From Actibacterium ureilyticum (GTDB lineage Bacteria > Pseudomonadota > Alphaproteobacteria > Rhodobacterales > Rhodobacteraceae), in contig NZ_NSBT01000037.1 of the NCBI RefSeq assembly GCF_002285435.1, positions 744,001 to 808,000 of the forward strand: DNA of 64,000 bases. The letters run 5' to 3'. Both the position numbers and the translations under genes were made by a program. A model generated the notes under the pieces. It saw nothing but the letters and a program-made list of their open reading frames with translations, was not told the DNA's origin and ran no database searches. Positions 7,508 through 15,830 of this stretch are shown one piece after another (the stretch's first letter is position 1; every line of letters begins with the position of its first letter).

Positions 7508-9018
7508 CCGGCGAACCGGTCCTTGTAGCGGTCGCGCAGGATGTTCTTCTGCACCTTGCCCATCGTGTTGCGCGGCAGCTCGTCGATGACGATCAATTCG
7601 CGCGGATGCTTGAACCGCGCCAGGCTGCCCTGCACCGCATGCTGGATACCGTCCAGATCCGGCGCCGCGCCCGGGGCTGCGACCAGCACGCCCAGAACGG
7701 TCTCGCCGAAATCGGCATGGGGCACGCCGATCACCGCGCTTTCCAGCACGCCGGGCTGTTCATCCAGCACCAGCTCGATTTCCTTGGGATAGATGTTGTA
7801 GCCGCCCGATATGATCAGGTCCTTGTTCCGGCCCACGATATGGACATAGCCATCGGCATCGACCTGCCCCAGATCGCCGGTGATGAAGAACCCATCCTCG
7901 CGCAGCTCGGCCGCCGTCTTTTCCGGCATCTGCCAATAGCCCTTGAAGACGTTCGGGCCGCGCACCTCGATCAACCCGATCTCGCCCCGGGGCAGATCGC
8001 TGCCATCGTCGGGATTGGTGATCTTCAGCTCGACCCCCGGCAGCGGAAAGCCCACCGTGCCCGCGCGGCGTTCGCCGTCATAGGGGTTCGAGGTGTTCAT
8101 GTTGGTTTCCGTCATGCCATAGCGTTCCAGGATGCGGTGGCCGGTGCGGGTTTCGAACTGCACATGGGTTTCGGCCAAAAGCGGGGCCGAGCCGGAGACG
8201 AAGAGCCGCATATGCGCCGTCAGGTCCCTGGTGAAGCGCGTGTCCCCCAGCAGCCGGGTATAGAATGTGGGCACCCCCATCATCGCGGTCGCCTTGGGCA
8301 GCCAGTCGATCACCGTATCCAGATCGAATTTCGGCAACAGGATCATGCTGCACCCGGCCATCAGCGCCACATTGGTCGCCACGAACAGCCCGTGGGTGTG
8401 AAAGATCGGCAGCGCATGCAGCAGCACATCCGCCTTGGTAAAGCGCCATTCGCTGACCAGGGTTTCGGCGTTCGACAACAGGTTGTCCTGCGTCAGCATC
8501 GCGCCCTTGGACCGCCCCGTGGTGCCCGAGGTATAAAGCAACGCCGCCAGATCGCCGCTTTCACGCTCGGCGGTGTTGAACTCCGTGGGCATCCCGCGCG
8601 CCTGATCCATCAGCGTGCCGCTGCCATCGGCATTCAGCGTCTCCAGCCGCGCGCCCAGCTTTTCGGCGACCGGCGCCAGCGTCGTCTGGCTGCTGCCATC
8701 GCAGACCACCAGCGACGCCCCGCTGTTTTCGATGAAATAGGTCAGCTCATCGACGGTATAGGCCGTGTTGAGCGGCAAAAAGACCAGCCCCGCCTGCGCG
8801 CAGGCGGCATAAAGCGCCAGCGCCTGTGGCGATTTCTGCACCTGTGCCGCGACGCGGTCGCCGGGCTTCAACCCGATTGCGGCGGTGACATGGGCGATCT
8901 GCGCGGCCAGGGCCAGGAACTCCCGGTGGCTGATCACCGTGCCATCCGGCAGATACAGAAACGGCGTCCCTTGCCCGGCATGGGCCCCGAACAGGCGGTC
9001 GTAAAGGGGGTTGGCCAT
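7504..9018 (-). CDS. matB: Malonyl-CoA synthetase MatB (acyl-CoA synthetase family)
   Basis: 504 residues, ANL superfamily. The P-loop LYTSGTTGRSKGAMLT starts at about 161; ERYGMTETNM, the hinge TGDLGQVD and a C-terminal catalytic Lys in NTMGKVQKN follow. MatB activates malonate to malonyl-CoA with ATP. The start is the ATG at 9018 with a GAAAGG ribosome binding site 4 bases after the decarboxylase stop. The specific substrate is assigned because the preceding gene is malonyl-CoA decarboxylase and a TRAP transporter completes the malonate set. Confidence 0.92.
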   Translation of the reverse strand: MANPLYDRLFGAHAGQGTPFLYLPDGTVISHREFLALAAQIAHVTAAIGLKPGDRVAAQVQKSPQALALYAACAQAGLVFLPLNTAYTVDELTYFIENSGASLVVCDGSSQTTLAPVAEKLGARLETLNADGSGTLMDQARGMPTEFNTAERESGDLAALLYTSGTTGRSKGAMLTQDNLLSNAETLVSEWRFTKADVLLHALPIFHTHGLFVATNVALMAGCSMILLPKFDLDTVIDWLPKATAMMGVPTFYTRLLGDTRFTRDLTAHMRLFVSGSAPLLAETHVQFETRTGHRILERYGMTETNMNTSNPYDGERRAGTVGFPLPGVELKITNPDDGSDLPRGEIGLIEVRGPNVFKGYWQMPEKTAAELREDGFFITGDLGQVDADGYVHIVGRNKDLIISGGYNIYPKEIELVLDEQPGVLESAVIGVPHADFGETVLGVLVAAPGAAPDLDGIQHAVQGSLARFKHPRELIVIDELPRNTMGKVQKNILRDRYKDRFAG

Positions 9019-9022
9019 GGGG

Positions 9023-10282
9023 TTACCTTTCTCGTTTCGGTGTCGGGTCTGCGGTTTCGGCAAAGGCGCGGACATCGGCGCTGGCAACGACATCCCGGGT
9101 GGTGGCGAAATTTTCGTGGTTCTGTGCGACCTTTGACAGGTCGTAAAGGTAATTCACCATCGCACCGCCGGATTGGGCGCGGCCCTTTTCGGACGTGTCG
9201 GCATCGGCATGGACGGCATGGACGATGGCGCCATTGCCCAGATGGAACCGCGCCACCGGGTCATAGGGCAGCCCGCCCCGCGATTTCGCGCGCAGCAGGT
9301 AATGCGCGGCCAGCGCCCGCATCTGCTGCGGCTGGTCCGCGTCCCATTCCAGCCCCTCTGCCTGCAGCCACCGGGTCAGGCCGGGGATCGGCGACAGGGT
9401 GACGAAGGTTTTCAGGTTCGGCAATTCGGCGGCCAGATCCGAGGCCACCTGTTTGATCAGCGAATTGCCGAAGGAAATGCTGGCCAGCCCCGCCTGACAA
9501 TTCGAGATCGAATAGAACGCGGCGGTGTCGGCCTGATCGGCGGCGATGGCCTGGCGGTTCTCGGCCAGCAGCGCCTGGATCGAACCGGGCGTGCCGCGGG
9601 TCAGCGCGACCTCGACGAAAATCAGCGGCTCGTCGGGCATCGAGGGGTGAAAGAACGCGAAACAGCGGCGATCGGCAGGCTCCAGCCGACGGCGCAGGTC
9701 GTCCCAGCTGTCGATCGCGTGCACGGCCTCGTAGGCGATGATCTTTTCCAGGATATGCGCGGGGCTTTCCCAGCTGATCGGGCGCAGCACCAGAAAGCCG
9801 CGATTGAACCAGCTGGCAAAAAGGTGCCGGAAATCCAGATCCAGCGCCTGTAACTCCGGGTCGTCGCCGCCCAGCTTCAGCAGATCGGCGCGCATCTTGA
9901 CCAGATTTTCGGTGGCGCCTGGCACGTGGTTCAGGCGGCGGATGAATTCCTGCCGCGCGGGCTCCACCGCGGCGGCAAAGGCGCGATAGCTGGCCTTGGA
10001 CGGGGCGCGCTCATATTCATCCAGCGTCGTGCGCACGGTTTCGGGGTCGATATCCAGCGCCTGTGCGATATAGCGGAAAAACGCCAGCTTTTCGTCATCG
10101 CCCAGCGTGACGAAACGCGACAGGATCTCCTCGGCCAGCGCCAGGCCCGATGTTTCACCGGCCGAGCCCACCAGCGCCTCGGCCAGTTCGGTCAGCGGGC
10201 GGCCATCCTCGGGGGCGCCCGGCGCACGGCGGCGATAGCGCCGCTCGAACACCGTCGACAGCAGATCGGCAAGCAGGGTCAT
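9023..10282 (-). CDS. matA: Malonyl-CoA decarboxylase MatA
   Basis: 419 residues with the helical N-terminal domain and GNAT-like catalytic domain of malonyl-CoA decarboxylases. Recognisable segments are LFASWFNRGFLVLRPISWES, SISNCQAGLASISFGNSLIK, FVTLSPIPGLTRWL and the catalytic-His region DPVARFHLGNGA. It converts malonyl-CoA to acetyl-CoA and CO2, completing malonate entry into central metabolism. The start ATG at 10282 overlaps the TRAP permease stop by 4 bases, giving translational coupling. The length fits bacterial homologues (about 420-460). Confidence 0.94.
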   Translation of the reverse strand: MTLLADLLSTVFERRYRRRAPGAPEDGRPLTELAEALVGSAGETSGLALAEEILSRFVTLGDDEKLAFFRYIAQALDIDPETVRTTLDEYERAPSKASYRAFAAAVEPARQEFIRRLNHVPGATENLVKMRADLLKLGGDDPELQALDLDFRHLFASWFNRGFLVLRPISWESPAHILEKIIAYEAVHAIDSWDDLRRRLEPADRRCFAFFHPSMPDEPLIFVEVALTRGTPGSIQALLAENRQAIAADQADTAAFYSISNCQAGLASISFGNSLIKQVASDLAAELPNLKTFVTLSPIPGLTRWLQAEGLEWDADQPQQMRALAAHYLLRAKSRGGLPYDPVARFHLGNGAIVHAVHADADTSEKGRAQSGGAMVNYLYDLSKVAQNHENFATTRDVVASADVRAFAETADPTPKRER

Positions 10283-11595
10283 ATCGCGGCTCCCATGACC
10301 AGATCGGGCAGCCATGTCGCCAGCCCGGGAAACAGGCACAGCAGAACGATGGCCAGAAACATGCAGGCCACGAAAGGCAGCGACCCCACAAGGATGGTTT
10401 TCAACGAGATATCCGGCGCGATGCCGTTGATCACATAAAGGTTCAGCCCGACAGGGGGCGAAATCAGACCGATTTCCATGTTGATCGTCAGCACGACGGC
10501 AAACCAGATCGGATCGAACCCGGCGGTGGTGATGATCGGCAGCAGGATGGGGGCCGCCATCAGGATCACCGCCACGGGCGGCAGGAAGAACCCCGCGATC
10601 AGCAGGAACACGTTCACCGCCCCCATTAGCACCCAGCGGTTCACGTCCAGCGTGCCGATCCATTCGGCAATGGACTGGGTGATGAACAGGCTCGACAGCA
10701 TATAGGAAAACACCCCCGCCGCCGCGATGATGAACAGGATCATCACCGACTCCTTGGTGCTGTCCCGCAGCACCACCCACAGCGCGCGGGGATGCCACAG
10801 CTTATAGATCACCATCGCGATCAACAGGCACAGAAGCGCGCCCACCGCAGCGGTTTCCGATGGCGTCGCGATCCCGCCATACATCGCGTAAAGCACGCCC
10901 ACGATGATCGCCAGGAACGGCAGGACACGCGGCAGGATCTCAAACCGTTCGGCCCAGGTATAGCTGCCCGATCCCAGCCGCGTGGCATCCCCCGACCGCC
11001 AGGTGGAATAAAGCGACCAGGCCATGAACAGCCCCACCAGCAGCAGCCCCGGGATGACGCCCGCCAGAAAAAGCCGCCCGATCGAGGTTTCCGTCGCGAT
11101 GCCATAGACGATCATCGTGACCGAGGGCGGGATCAGGATGCCCAGCGTGCCGCCCGCCGCGATGGAGCCCGCCGCCACCCCGTCGGGATAGCCGCGCTTG
11201 CGCATTTCCGGAATGCCCATCTTGCCGATGGCCGCGCAGGTGGCGGGGCTGGACCCCGACATCGCCGCAAAGAGCGCACAGGCGCCCAGGTTCGACACGA
11301 CCAGCCCACCGGGGATGCGGGTCAGCCAGCGCTCCAACGCCTCGTACAGATCCGCCCCCGCCCGGGTCGAGGCGATGGAGGCCCCCATGATGATGAACAT
11401 CGGGATCGACAGCAGCGCGAAATTGTCGAGCTTCCCGAACAGGATTTCCGGCATCAGCTCCAACGAGCGCGGCCCGTCGAACACGATCAGAAAGCCCGCC
11501 GACACGATCAGCAGCCCGATGGCGACCGACACGCCCGAAAACAGCACAAGGATGGTGGCAATCGCCACGATGCCACCCAGCAGCAAAGGATCCAT
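10279..11595 (-). CDS. matM: TRAP transporter large permease (DctM type), malonate system MatM
   Basis: 438 residues with about 12-13 hydrophobic segments and DctM signatures (GSSPATCAAIGKMGIPEM, AAGGTLGILIPPSVTMIVYG, SPPVGLNLYVINGI). It is the transport subunit of a TRAP carboxylate importer driven by a sodium or proton gradient. The ATG at 11595 shares one base with the small permease stop. Location in an operon with malonyl-CoA decarboxylase and synthetase points to malonate as substrate, as in the Sinorhizobium matPQMAB arrangement. Confidence 0.93.
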   Translation of the reverse strand: MDPLLLGGIVAIATILVLFSGVSVAIGLLIVSAGFLIVFDGPRSLELMPEILFGKLDNFALLSIPMFIIMGASIASTRAGADLYEALERWLTRIPGGLVVSNLGACALFAAMSGSSPATCAAIGKMGIPEMRKRGYPDGVAAGSIAAGGTLGILIPPSVTMIVYGIATETSIGRLFLAGVIPGLLLVGLFMAWSLYSTWRSGDATRLGSGSYTWAERFEILPRVLPFLAIIVGVLYAMYGGIATPSETAAVGALLCLLIAMVIYKLWHPRALWVVLRDSTKESVMILFIIAAAGVFSYMLSSLFITQSIAEWIGTLDVNRWVLMGAVNVFLLIAGFFLPPVAVILMAAPILLPIITTAGFDPIWFAVVLTINMEIGLISPPVGLNLYVINGIAPDISLKTILVGSLPFVACMFLAIVLLCLFPGLATWLPDLVMGAAI

Positions 11596-12143
11596 CAGGG
11601 TTGCTCCAGTCCAAAGGGTTTGTCGATGCCCAGCAGGACGGCGACCAGATCGGCGATCAGTTGCAGCAGCAACAGGCCAAAGCCCACCGGGATCGCCAGG
11701 TACGGGATCCACAGCCGCACGCCCCAGACCGTGTCCGAGCGCCAGCCGCGCTCCCACGCGAAATGCCAGTATTCATAGCCATAGAACAGCATCACACCGA
11801 TGATCGCGATCGACAGGGCCGAGGTGAAGACCGCCAGCACCAGACGTGGCCGGTCGGGGATCAAAAGCGGCACCAGATCGACATTCACATGCCCACGCAG
11901 CCGCTGGACGTAAGGAAGCCCGATCAGCGTTGCCGCGATGACCAGATAGATCACCGCCTCGGTCTGCCAGACGGTCGAGCCGTTCAGCACGAAGCGCACC
12001 ACGATCATCTGACAGGTGATCGCCACGGCGGCGACGATCATCGCGGCCGAGCACCACCCGGCCAGGGTCGACAGGGCGGCAACGGCGCGCAGGAACGGGT
12101 TGCCCCCCGTCCGTGACGCAAGAACAGAGCTGTGGCCAGCCAT
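11595..12143 (-). CDS. matQ: TRAP transporter small permease (DctQ type), MatQ
   Basis: 182 residues with four hydrophobic helices and DctQ-like motifs (VVRFVLNGSTVWQTEAVIYL, GHVNVDLVP). The start ATG at 12143 has an AAGGAG ribosome binding site. It pairs with the large permease in the inner membrane and follows the binding-protein gene after a GC-rich hairpin. Confidence 0.9.
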   Translation of the reverse strand: MAGHSSVLASRTGGNPFLRAVAALSTLAGWCSAAMIVAAVAITCQMIVVRFVLNGSTVWQTEAVIYLVIAATLIGLPYVQRLRGHVNVDLVPLLIPDRPRLVLAVFTSALSIAIIGVMLFYGYEYWHFAWERGWRSDTVWGVRLWIPYLAIPVGFGLLLLQLIADLVAVLLGIDKPFGLEQP

Positions 12144-12175
12144 CTGCGGCTCCTTCCAAAGGGGTTTCACTGGGT

Positions 12176-12203
12176 CGCGGGGGCGGCGCCGTGCCGCCCC
12201 GCG
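12176..12203 (-). terminator. Intercistronic GC hairpin between matP and matQ
   Basis: A stem of about 11 base pairs with one bulge (CGCGGGGGCGGC against GCCGCCCCGCG) and a 5-base loop lies directly after the binding-protein stop. No T-run follows, so it is probably a 3'-end stabiliser or partial terminator favouring expression of the binding protein over the permeases. Confidence 0.5.
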
Positions 12204-12209
12204 CGGGGA

Positions 12210-13196
12210 TCACTCGACGGCCAGCGCCATGTCCAGAAGCGCCTGTCCGTCCGGCACATCCTCGACGAATTTGGCATAGGACGTTTCCTGGGCAATCGCG
12301 CGCCAGGCGTCGAAATCCTCGGGCGACATCTGGGCGATCTCGACCCCCGCCTGCTTGAAGACCTCGACCGATTCAGCGTCCTGCTTCTTGGCCTCTTCCA
12401 GATAGAAGGCCTGCGCCTTTTCCGATGCCGCCAGCAGCGCGGCCTGTTGTTCCGCGCTGAGCCCGTCAAAGGTCGATTTGTTCATCAGCAGCGGCTGATA
12501 CATGAACCACAGCGCGACATCGCCCGCGGGCGTATAGCACGCGACCTGTTCATAGACGCGATAGGACACGAAGGACGAGGACGAGGTATTGGCCGCCTGC
12601 AACACGCCGGTCTGCAGCGCGTTATAGATCTCGGACGAGGCCATCGACGCGATGGACGCCCCCGCCCCGGCCAGCATCTGTTCGAACGCCTTGCCCGCCG
12701 CGCGGGTCTGAAGCCCCGCGACATCCTCGGGCTTGGTGATGCACTTGTCCTTGCCGGCGAAGCCACCGGCCAGATAGCCGTGGACCAGCACGATCACGTC
12801 ATCCTCGGCCATCTTGGCTTTCAGCGCGTCCATGAAGGGTGAGGCCGACAGCCGCGCGGCGTGATCGTGGTTCTTCACCAGCCCCGGCATCAGCGTCAGG
12901 TTATAGGCGGGCTGCTGCCCCCCGGCATAGCTGAGCGGCAGCACGGTCATGTCCAGCTGGCCCCGGCTCAGCGGCTTGTACTGCTCGCGCGCCTTGAACA
13001 GCGATTGCGAGCCGAAGATCTTGATGTCCAGATCGACACCGGCGGCGGCAACCTCGTCGGCGACGATCTGCGCAACCTGATGGCGGACATCCTGGTTCGA
13101 CCACTGGTGCGACAGGCGCAGCTCCGTGGCCTGAGCGGCGTGACCCACAGCGGCAAACGCCGCCGCGGCCAGCGCGGCTTTGAACGTGGTTTTCAT
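12210..13196 (-). CDS. matP: TRAP transporter periplasmic binding protein (DctP family), malonate MatP
   Basis: 328 residues from the ATG at 13196 (GGGAGGAAAAC ribosome binding site). It has a Sec signal (1-23, ending AQA) and a DctP core (LRLSHQWSNQDVRHQVAQIV, GLQTRAAGKAFEQMLAGAGA, ALQTGVLQAANTSSSSF). It captures the substrate for the MatQM permeases. It is first in the operon matP-Q-M-A-B and divergent from the GntR regulator, with a TTGTATACAA palindrome between. The malonate assignment is from context. Confidence 0.9.
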   Translation of the reverse strand: MKTTFKAALAAAAFAAVGHAAQATELRLSHQWSNQDVRHQVAQIVADEVAAAGVDLDIKIFGSQSLFKAREQYKPLSRGQLDMTVLPLSYAGGQQPAYNLTLMPGLVKNHDHAARLSASPFMDALKAKMAEDDVIVLVHGYLAGGFAGKDKCITKPEDVAGLQTRAAGKAFEQMLAGAGASIASMASSEIYNALQTGVLQAANTSSSSFVSYRVYEQVACYTPAGDVALWFMYQPLLMNKSTFDGLSAEQQAALLAASEKAQAFYLEEAKKQDAESVEVFKQAGVEIAQMSPEDFDAWRAIAQETSYAKFVEDVPDGQALLDMALAVE

Positions 13197-13276
13197 GTTT
13201 TCCTCCCAAAGTCTCCAAAACGGCACAGGCCGTGGATGGCGGAACGTTAGCAGTTGTGTTTTTCAAGTCAATCATC

Positions 13277-13286
13277 TTGTATACAA
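13277..13286. promoter_or_regulatory. Probable MatR operator
   Basis: Perfect palindrome TTGTATACAA inside TCTTGTATACAAAA, midway in the divergent region between matP and the GntR gene. It closely resembles the site I recall for Rhizobium MatR (TCTTGTA/TACACGA). GTATAC-centred palindromes are common for FCD-class GntR regulators. Confidence 0.65.
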
Positions 13287-13320
13287 AAACCCATTCCTTG
13301 AATTTCCCACGGAAGGCGGT

Positions 13321-13989
13321 ATGACAGAAATCATGGAACAACGCCGCGCCGATACCATTGCCGCCGAGCTGGAAGAGCTGATCTTCAACGGCACGTTCTG
13401 CGATGGCGACCGGCTGGACGAGGTGCGGCTGGCGGAACGGTTCAATGTCTCGCGCACACCGCTGCGCGAAGCGTTGCAGCGGCTGGCCCGGTCGGGCCTG
13501 GTCGAGCTGATCCCGCGGCGGGGCGCCTTCGTGCGTCAGCCCGGCCCGGTCGAGCTGATGGAGATGTTCGAGGTCATGGCCGAGCTGGAAGCCGCCTGTG
13601 GCCGCTTCGCCGCGCGGCGCATCACCGACAGCGCGCTGGCCGAGCTGCGCGCCGCCAATGTCAACTGCCGCGCCGCGGTCGAGGCGCAGGACACAGACGC
13701 CTATTACGCCGAGAACGAGCGGTTCCATCACATCATCTATGCCCAGTCCGGCAACCGCTTCCTGGCCACCGAAACCGGCGCGCTGCACCGGCGGCTGAAA
13801 CCCTTTCGCCGCCAGCAGCTGAAGCTGCGCGGGCGGATGGCGCAATCGCTGACCGAGCACGAGGCGATCCTGGACGCGCTGGAGCGGGGCGACACCGCGC
13901 TTTGCGCCGACACGCTGCGCGATCACGTCGCGATTCAGGGCGAGAAGTTTCACAACCTGATGGCCACGCTGAAGAACGCCGCCGAGTGA
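13321..13989 (+). CDS. matR: GntR-family regulator, FCD class, probable malonate regulator MatR
   Basis: 222 residues. The N-terminal winged helix (VRLAERFNVSRTPLREALQR, wing LIPRRGAFV) is followed by an all-helical FCD ligand domain with the usual Asp/His metal pattern (NERFHHIIYAQSGN, LTEHEAILDALERGD, LRDHV). The start ATG at 13321 follows GGAAGGCGGT. It is divergent from matPQMAB and next to a GTATAC palindrome, so it is the likely malonate- or malonyl-CoA-responsive regulator of that operon. It is followed after 16 bases by the cupin gene, which is probably co-transcribed. Confidence 0.85.
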   Translation: MTEIMEQRRADTIAAELEELIFNGTFCDGDRLDEVRLAERFNVSRTPLREALQRLARSGLVELIPRRGAFVRQPGPVELMEMFEVMAELEAACGRFAARRITDSALAELRAANVNCRAAVEAQDTDAYYAENERFHHIIYAQSGNRFLATETGALHRRLKPFRRQQLKLRGRMAQSLTEHEAILDALERGDTALCADTLRDHVAIQGEKFHNLMATLKNAAE

Positions 13990-14005
13990 GCCGCAGGGAA
14001 ACGCC

Positions 14006-14695
14006 ATGAAACGATCGCGCATCAACCAGATCATGGCCGAGGCCGACGCGATGATCCGCGCGTATGGCTTCACCCTGCCGCCCTTCGCCTATTGGTCGCC
14101 GGATGAGTTCAAGCGCCGCGCGGCACAGGCTGCGCATGTGATCACCGCGCGCTGCGGCTGGGACATCACCGATTACGGCGCGGGCGATTTCGACCGGATG
14201 GGCCTGTTCCTGTTCACGCTGCGCAACGGGCATCTGTCCGATCTGCGGCGTGGCGGCGGGATGTGTTATGCTGAAAAGCTGCTGATCTCGCGCCAGGATC
14301 AGTTCAGCCCGATGCACACCCATGTGATCAAGGCCGAGGATATCATCAACCGCGGCGGCGCGACGCTGGTGGTCGAGCTTTACGGCTCGGAACCCGACGG
14401 GCGGTTCGACGATACGCGCGGCGGCACGGTCTTCTGCGATGGCATCCGCCGCGACTTTGCCCCCGGCGACAAGCTGCGACTGGCCCCGGGCGAAAGCGTC
14501 ACCCTGCGGCCCGGCGACTGGCACGCCTTCTGGGGTGAGGGCGGCGATGTTCTGGTGGGCGAGGTGTCGACCGTCAACGACGACGAGACCGACAATATCT
14601 TTCGCGATCCCATCGGCCGCTTTGCCGAGATCGACGAGGATACGGACCCGACGCACCTGCTGGTCAGCGACTATCGCCGCTGGCTGGGTACCTGA
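14006..14695 (+). CDS. D-lyxose/D-mannose isomerase-like cupin protein
   Basis: 229 residues of the D-lyxose ketol-isomerase (YdaE-type) family. The cupin metal site shows as HTHVIKAEDIINRGG with a later VELYG and RPGDWHAFWGEG. Members isomerise D-lyxose to D-xylulose or D-mannose to D-fructose. It lies 16 bases after matR on the same strand and converges on the hydroxyacid dehydrogenase, with 7 bases between stops. No other sugar genes are adjacent, so its role here is open; it may relate to the sugar-dehydrogenase operon rather than malonate. Confidence 0.8.
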   Translation: MKRSRINQIMAEADAMIRAYGFTLPPFAYWSPDEFKRRAAQAAHVITARCGWDITDYGAGDFDRMGLFLFTLRNGHLSDLRRGGGMCYAEKLLISRQDQFSPMHTHVIKAEDIINRGGATLVVELYGSEPDGRFDDTRGGTVFCDGIRRDFAPGDKLRLAPGESVTLRPGDWHAFWGEGGDVLVGEVSTVNDDETDNIFRDPIGRFAEIDEDTDPTHLLVSDYRRWLGT

Positions 14696-14702
14696 GCCGC
14701 CG

Positions 14703-15662
14703 TCACAACAGATCGCGCGGCGCCTCGCCCCGGAAAAACGCATCCAGATTGTCCAGCGCGCGGAACCCCATCGCGTCACGCGTGGCCACCGTGGCGCTGC
14801 CGACATGGGGCATCATCACGATATTCTCATGCGCGGCGAAATCCGGATTGCCACCCGGTTCGGTCACAAAGCAATCCAGCCCCGCGCCGGCCAGATGGCC
14901 GCTTTCGATGGCGGCCAGCAGCGCCCCCTCGTCCACCAGCGCGCCGCGCGCGGCATTGACCAGAATGCTGCCCCGGGGCATCAGCGCGATCCGTTCGGCG
15001 TTCATCAGCCCCAGCGTGTCTGGCGTGGCCGGGCAATGCAGCGACACGAAATCCACCGCCGCCAACAGATCCTCGACCCGCTGGTGGTAAATCGCGGCAC
15101 CCTCCTGCGCGGGCGGCAGGCGGTTGCGGTTGTGGTAATGCACCTGCATGTCGAAGCCGCGCGCCTTGCGCGCCATCGCCCGCCCCACCCCGCCCATACC
15201 GACAATGCCCAGCCGCGCGCCGGTGACCTGCTTGCCGACCAGAAAGGCGGGCGACCAACTGTCCCACGCGCCGCTGCGCACGATCCGGTCGCCCTCGACC
15301 GCGCGGCGGGCGGCGCCCAGCATCAGCATGAAGGCCAGTTCCGCCGTGGCATCGGCCAGGACATCGGGCGTGTTCGTCACCGCGATCCCCCGCGCCCGCA
15401 GCGCGGGCAGGTCGCAATGATCGGTGCCCACGGAATGGTTGGCCACGATCCGCAATCGCGGGTCCAGCTGTGCGACGACATCGGCGCTGAACTGTTCGGA
15501 ATGACACGGGATCATGCCATCGACCCGCGCGCTCATGTCGATGATCTCCGCCGCCGTGCCGGGGGTGTCATCGGGTTTCACGATCACCTCGTAATCGCGC
15601 CGCGCGCGGTCCAGCGTGGCGGGCGACAGGCGACGGGGGATCCAGATGACCGGTTTCGACAT
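14703..15662 (-). CDS. D-isomer-specific 2-hydroxyacid dehydrogenase (glyoxylate/hydroxypyruvate reductase-like)
   Basis: 319 residues. The NAD(P)-binding loop GIVGMGGVGRAMARKA has its glycines at about 155-160. The catalytic Arg239 lies in NAARGALVD, Glu268 in FVTEPGG and His286 in MMPHVGSATVATRDAM. It interconverts a 2-keto acid and a D-2-hydroxy acid in the cytoplasm. It is the last gene of the eight-gene operon, starting 6 bases after the 53-residue membrane protein, so it probably acts on whatever the TRAP system imports. Confidence 0.9.
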   Translation of the reverse strand: MSKPVIWIPRRLSPATLDRARRDYEVIVKPDDTPGTAAEIIDMSARVDGMIPCHSEQFSADVVAQLDPRLRIVANHSVGTDHCDLPALRARGIAVTNTPDVLADATAELAFMLMLGAARRAVEGDRIVRSGAWDSWSPAFLVGKQVTGARLGIVGMGGVGRAMARKARGFDMQVHYHNRNRLPPAQEGAAIYHQRVEDLLAAVDFVSLHCPATPDTLGLMNAERIALMPRGSILVNAARGALVDEGALLAAIESGHLAGAGLDCFVTEPGGNPDFAAHENIVMMPHVGSATVATRDAMGFRALDNLDAFFRGEAPRDLL

Positions 15663-15668
15663 CGCCCG

Positions 15669-15830
15669 CTAGCCTTTCGGTTTGCCGTTGGAGGTCAGGA
15701 AGTCCCAAGCCGCCAGCCCCAGCGTCAGCACGATGACCAGCACAAGGTCGATGCTGGGCACCGAGAATGCGAGGATGGCAAGAAACCCGGCGAAGACGGC
15801 AAAGGCGATCAGCGCGGTAAGCCGGTTCAT
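15669..15830 (-). CDS. 53-residue membrane protein of unknown function
   Basis: A small frame coding MNRLTALIAF..SNGKPKG with two hydrophobic helices (about residues 5-24 and 27-44) and a short basic tail. The ATG at 15830 overlaps the amidase stop by 4 bases and is preceded by AAGGACACGCC; the stop is 6 bases from the dehydrogenase start. This tight packing between two real genes supports it as a gene. It may assist the TRAP permease or a membrane complex; no family is recognised. Confidence 0.7.
   Translation of the reverse strand: MNRLTALIAFAVFAGFLAILAFSVPSIDLVLVIVLTLGLAAWDFLTSNGKPKG

Noticed and set aside
7471-9402. A 643-codon open frame on the plus strand opposite matB and matA
   Set aside because: It is antisense to two well-conserved enzymes, is rich in Arg/His/Gln as expected from the reverse complement of GC-biased codons, and has no ribosome binding site. 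The same holds for long antisense frames opposite tctA, pheT, coxE and the DnaX region.
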